Positions 7,631 through 8,206 of a stretch of 8,206 nucleotides of DNA are shown here, one piece after another. Origin of the DNA: Candidatus Zixiibacteriota bacterium. GTDB taxonomy: Bacteria; Zixibacteria; MSB-5A5; GN15; PGXB01. The translations under genes were made by a program, and so were the position numbers. The stretch is from the NCBI GenBank assembly GCA_030642025.1, contig DAOWOO010000044.1, positions 1-8,206 of the forward strand. The letters run 5' to 3'. The notes under the pieces were generated by a model, which had not been told where the DNA came from, did not search any database, and was given only the letters and a program-made list of their open reading frames with translations. Numbering within the stretch: position 1 is the stretch's first letter; every line of letters starts with the position of its first letter.

Positions 7631-7647
7631 GCCTGAGTGACTTAGGC
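7631..7647. repeat. Near-perfect 17-base palindrome
   Basis: GCCTGAGT (7631-7638) and ACTTAGGC (7640-7647) are inverse complements except for one position that would be a G-U wobble in RNA, around a single central base. It lies 14 bases from the start of the minus-strand terminator. It could be a protein-binding operator or chance; no gene start lies close by. Confidence 0.35.
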
Positions 7648-7660
7648 GTAAGTCGAAATG

Positions 7661-7691
7661 AAAAAGCGGCGACCGGTCTGGACGCCGCTTT
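7661..7691 (-). terminator. Rho-independent terminator of the minus-strand gene
   Basis: AAAGCGGCG (7663-7671) and CGCCGCTTT (7683-7691) form a perfect 9-bp stem with an 11-base loop. On the minus strand the stem ends in five T residues (7665-7661). It lies 24 bases past the stop codon of the TSP3/dockerin gene, the right place and orientation to end it. The A/T flanks on both sides mean it could also stop plus-strand reading. Confidence 0.85.
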
Positions 7692-7714
7692 ATTGAGTGG
7701 TTTATAATATTAAC

Positions 7715-8206
7715 CTATGGCACCTGGCACTCCGGCGGGCAACAAAGTACCGGCTCGCCGAGTGGCTCGACATAGACATTGGAAATTATCAGTAAAATAT
7801 CGGTCAGGTTGACCTCGGGATCCTCAACTGCCAGGCCGCTTCCGTCCACGTCATAGAGAGCGTTACATCCGTCGGCCGCCGCCGGTTCGCCGACCGGATC
7901 AATGTATACATACGAGATGGCGTTGAGAATGTCAGTTAAGTTTACCTGGGTCGATTTGTCGGCGTCGCCGGGAACCCCCCAATCAATACAACAGTTTTCA
8001 CAAGCATCGCCGATACCATCGCCATCGGTATCCAACTGATCAGGATTATATGTATCGGGGCAATTGTCGCAGATATCGCCGACACCGTCGCCGTCAACGT
8101 CGGCCTGATCAGGGTTATAAGTGTCGGGACAGTTGTCGATACCATCGGCAATTCCATCGCCGTCGGAATCGGCCGGGCCAAAGGCCAGCGAACTGAAAGC
8201 ATAGAT
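7715..8206 (-). CDS. C-terminal part of a TSP3-repeat and dockerin-like calcium-binding protein (partial)
   Basis: The frame is open to the right edge, so the start lies outside; 163 C-terminal residues are visible and end at TAG (7717-7715). Counting from the edge, residues 13-72 hold thrombospondin type 3 repeats with D-x-D-G-D-G, DNCPDTYNPDQ and Cys signatures. Residues about 80-150 hold two dockerin-like motifs, each ending in NLTDIL (89-94 and 133-138). The first calcium loop starts GDADKS (80-85) and has the normal 12-residue spacing Asp81 to Asp92; the second starts YDVDGSG (118-124) but has about six extra residues before Asp136. Ten cysteines are visible, including CCPPEC (155-160) near the end. 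Such proteins are secreted or surface-bound, and both modules bind calcium. The N-terminal functional domain is not in the window, so the activity is unknown. A TTG at 8035 is not the start: homologous repeats continue upstream of it. Confidence 0.85.
   Translation of the reverse strand: MYAFSSLAFGPADSDGDGIADGIDNCPDTYNPDQADVDGDGVGDICDNCPDTYNPDQLDTDGDGIGDACENCCIDWGVPGDADKSTQVNLTDILNAISYVYIDPVGEPAAADGCNALYDVDGSGLAVEDPEVNLTDILLIISNVYVEPLGEPVLCCPPECQVP
7991..8170 (-). repeat. Tandem thrombospondin type 3 repeats, 69-base period
   Basis: Two full 23-codon units (8102-8170 and 8033-8101) and a 14-codon partial one (7991-8032) read D-x-D-G-D-G-x-x-D, then D-N-C, then PDTYNPDQ. The two full units share PDTYNPDQ exactly but differ at synonymous positions, so they are not a very recent duplication. 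The first unit has Ile where the second has the internal Cys. Confidence 0.85.

Larger units (their letters stand above)
7324..7714. other. Convergent intergenic region rich in hairpins
   Basis: This 391-base stretch separates the + strand redox genes from the - strand TSP3/dockerin gene. I see no convincing protein gene: the open frames here are short, lack recognisable motifs and cross the hairpins. It holds four terminator-like hairpins (7348-7374, 7392-7435, 7474-7518, 7661-7691) and a palindrome (7631-7647). Two terminators are explained by the flanking genes; the middle two and the palindrome are not. Positions 7520-7620 are AT-rich with no clear promoter. Confidence 0.6.

Noticed and set aside
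7621..7707. A 28-codon plus-strand frame from ATG 7621
   Set aside because: No ribosome site, and it reads straight through the perfect terminator stem of the neighbouring gene.
8033..8035. TTG as the start of the minus-strand gene
   Set aside because: The same frame continues upstream to the edge with further TSP3 repeats homologous to those downstream, so TTG is an internal leucine codon.
7991..8170. The regular 69-base repeats as a CRISPR array
   Set aside because: The repeats are in-frame coding units with synonymous differences and no unique spacers; they encode TSP3 modules.

Overview
The window (8.2 kb) looks like an ordinary chromosomal stretch of a Gram-negative-type bacterium. It holds five protein genes: four complete on the + strand and one partial on the - strand, entering from the right edge. 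Exported proteins dominate: a secreted or lipid-anchored metallopeptidase, two exported thioredoxin-fold proteins, and a surface or secreted protein with thrombospondin type 3 and dockerin-like calcium-binding repeats. That last combination, with two NLTDIL-type repeats, is seen in deep-branching FCB-group or candidate-phylum bacteria such as Zixibacteria. This placement is inference from protein style only and is low confidence. No mobile element, CRISPR array, rRNA or tRNA was recognised.

Layout. Positions 1-209 hold no convincing gene but contain four nested inverted repeats that could fold as one branched RNA ahead of the first gene. Positions 210-2447 encode an M1-family (gluzincin) metallopeptidase whose zinc site is intact but whose GxMEN exopeptidase motif is replaced. 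After a 269-base gap, 2717-6163 encodes a full-length DnaE-type DNA polymerase III alpha subunit with an apparently intact PHP metal site. A short gap with an extended -10 promoter leads into a two-gene redox unit: an exported thioredoxin-fold protein (WCGYC) at 6234-6782 and a TlpA/ResA-like thiol-disulfide lipoprotein (WCPPC) at 6805-7323, closed by a strong intrinsic terminator at 7348-7374.

Positions 7324-7714 are non-coding and unusually rich in dyads: three more terminator-like hairpins, on both strands, and a near-perfect 17-base palindrome. The minus-strand terminator at 7661-7691 closes the gene at 7715-8206, which runs leftward from beyond the window. Its visible 163 C-terminal residues carry two full and one partial 23-residue TSP3 repeats followed by a C-terminal pair of dockerin-like calcium-binding motifs.

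The two thioredoxin-like genes plausibly form one transcription unit for redox work outside the cytoplasm. The peptidase, dnaE and the calcium-binding protein show no evident functional link to them. I found no clear case for a new multi-gene system. The items most worth a second look are the nested dyads at 21-187, the hairpin cluster at 7392-7691 and the atypical features of the peptidase and dockerin-like domain.
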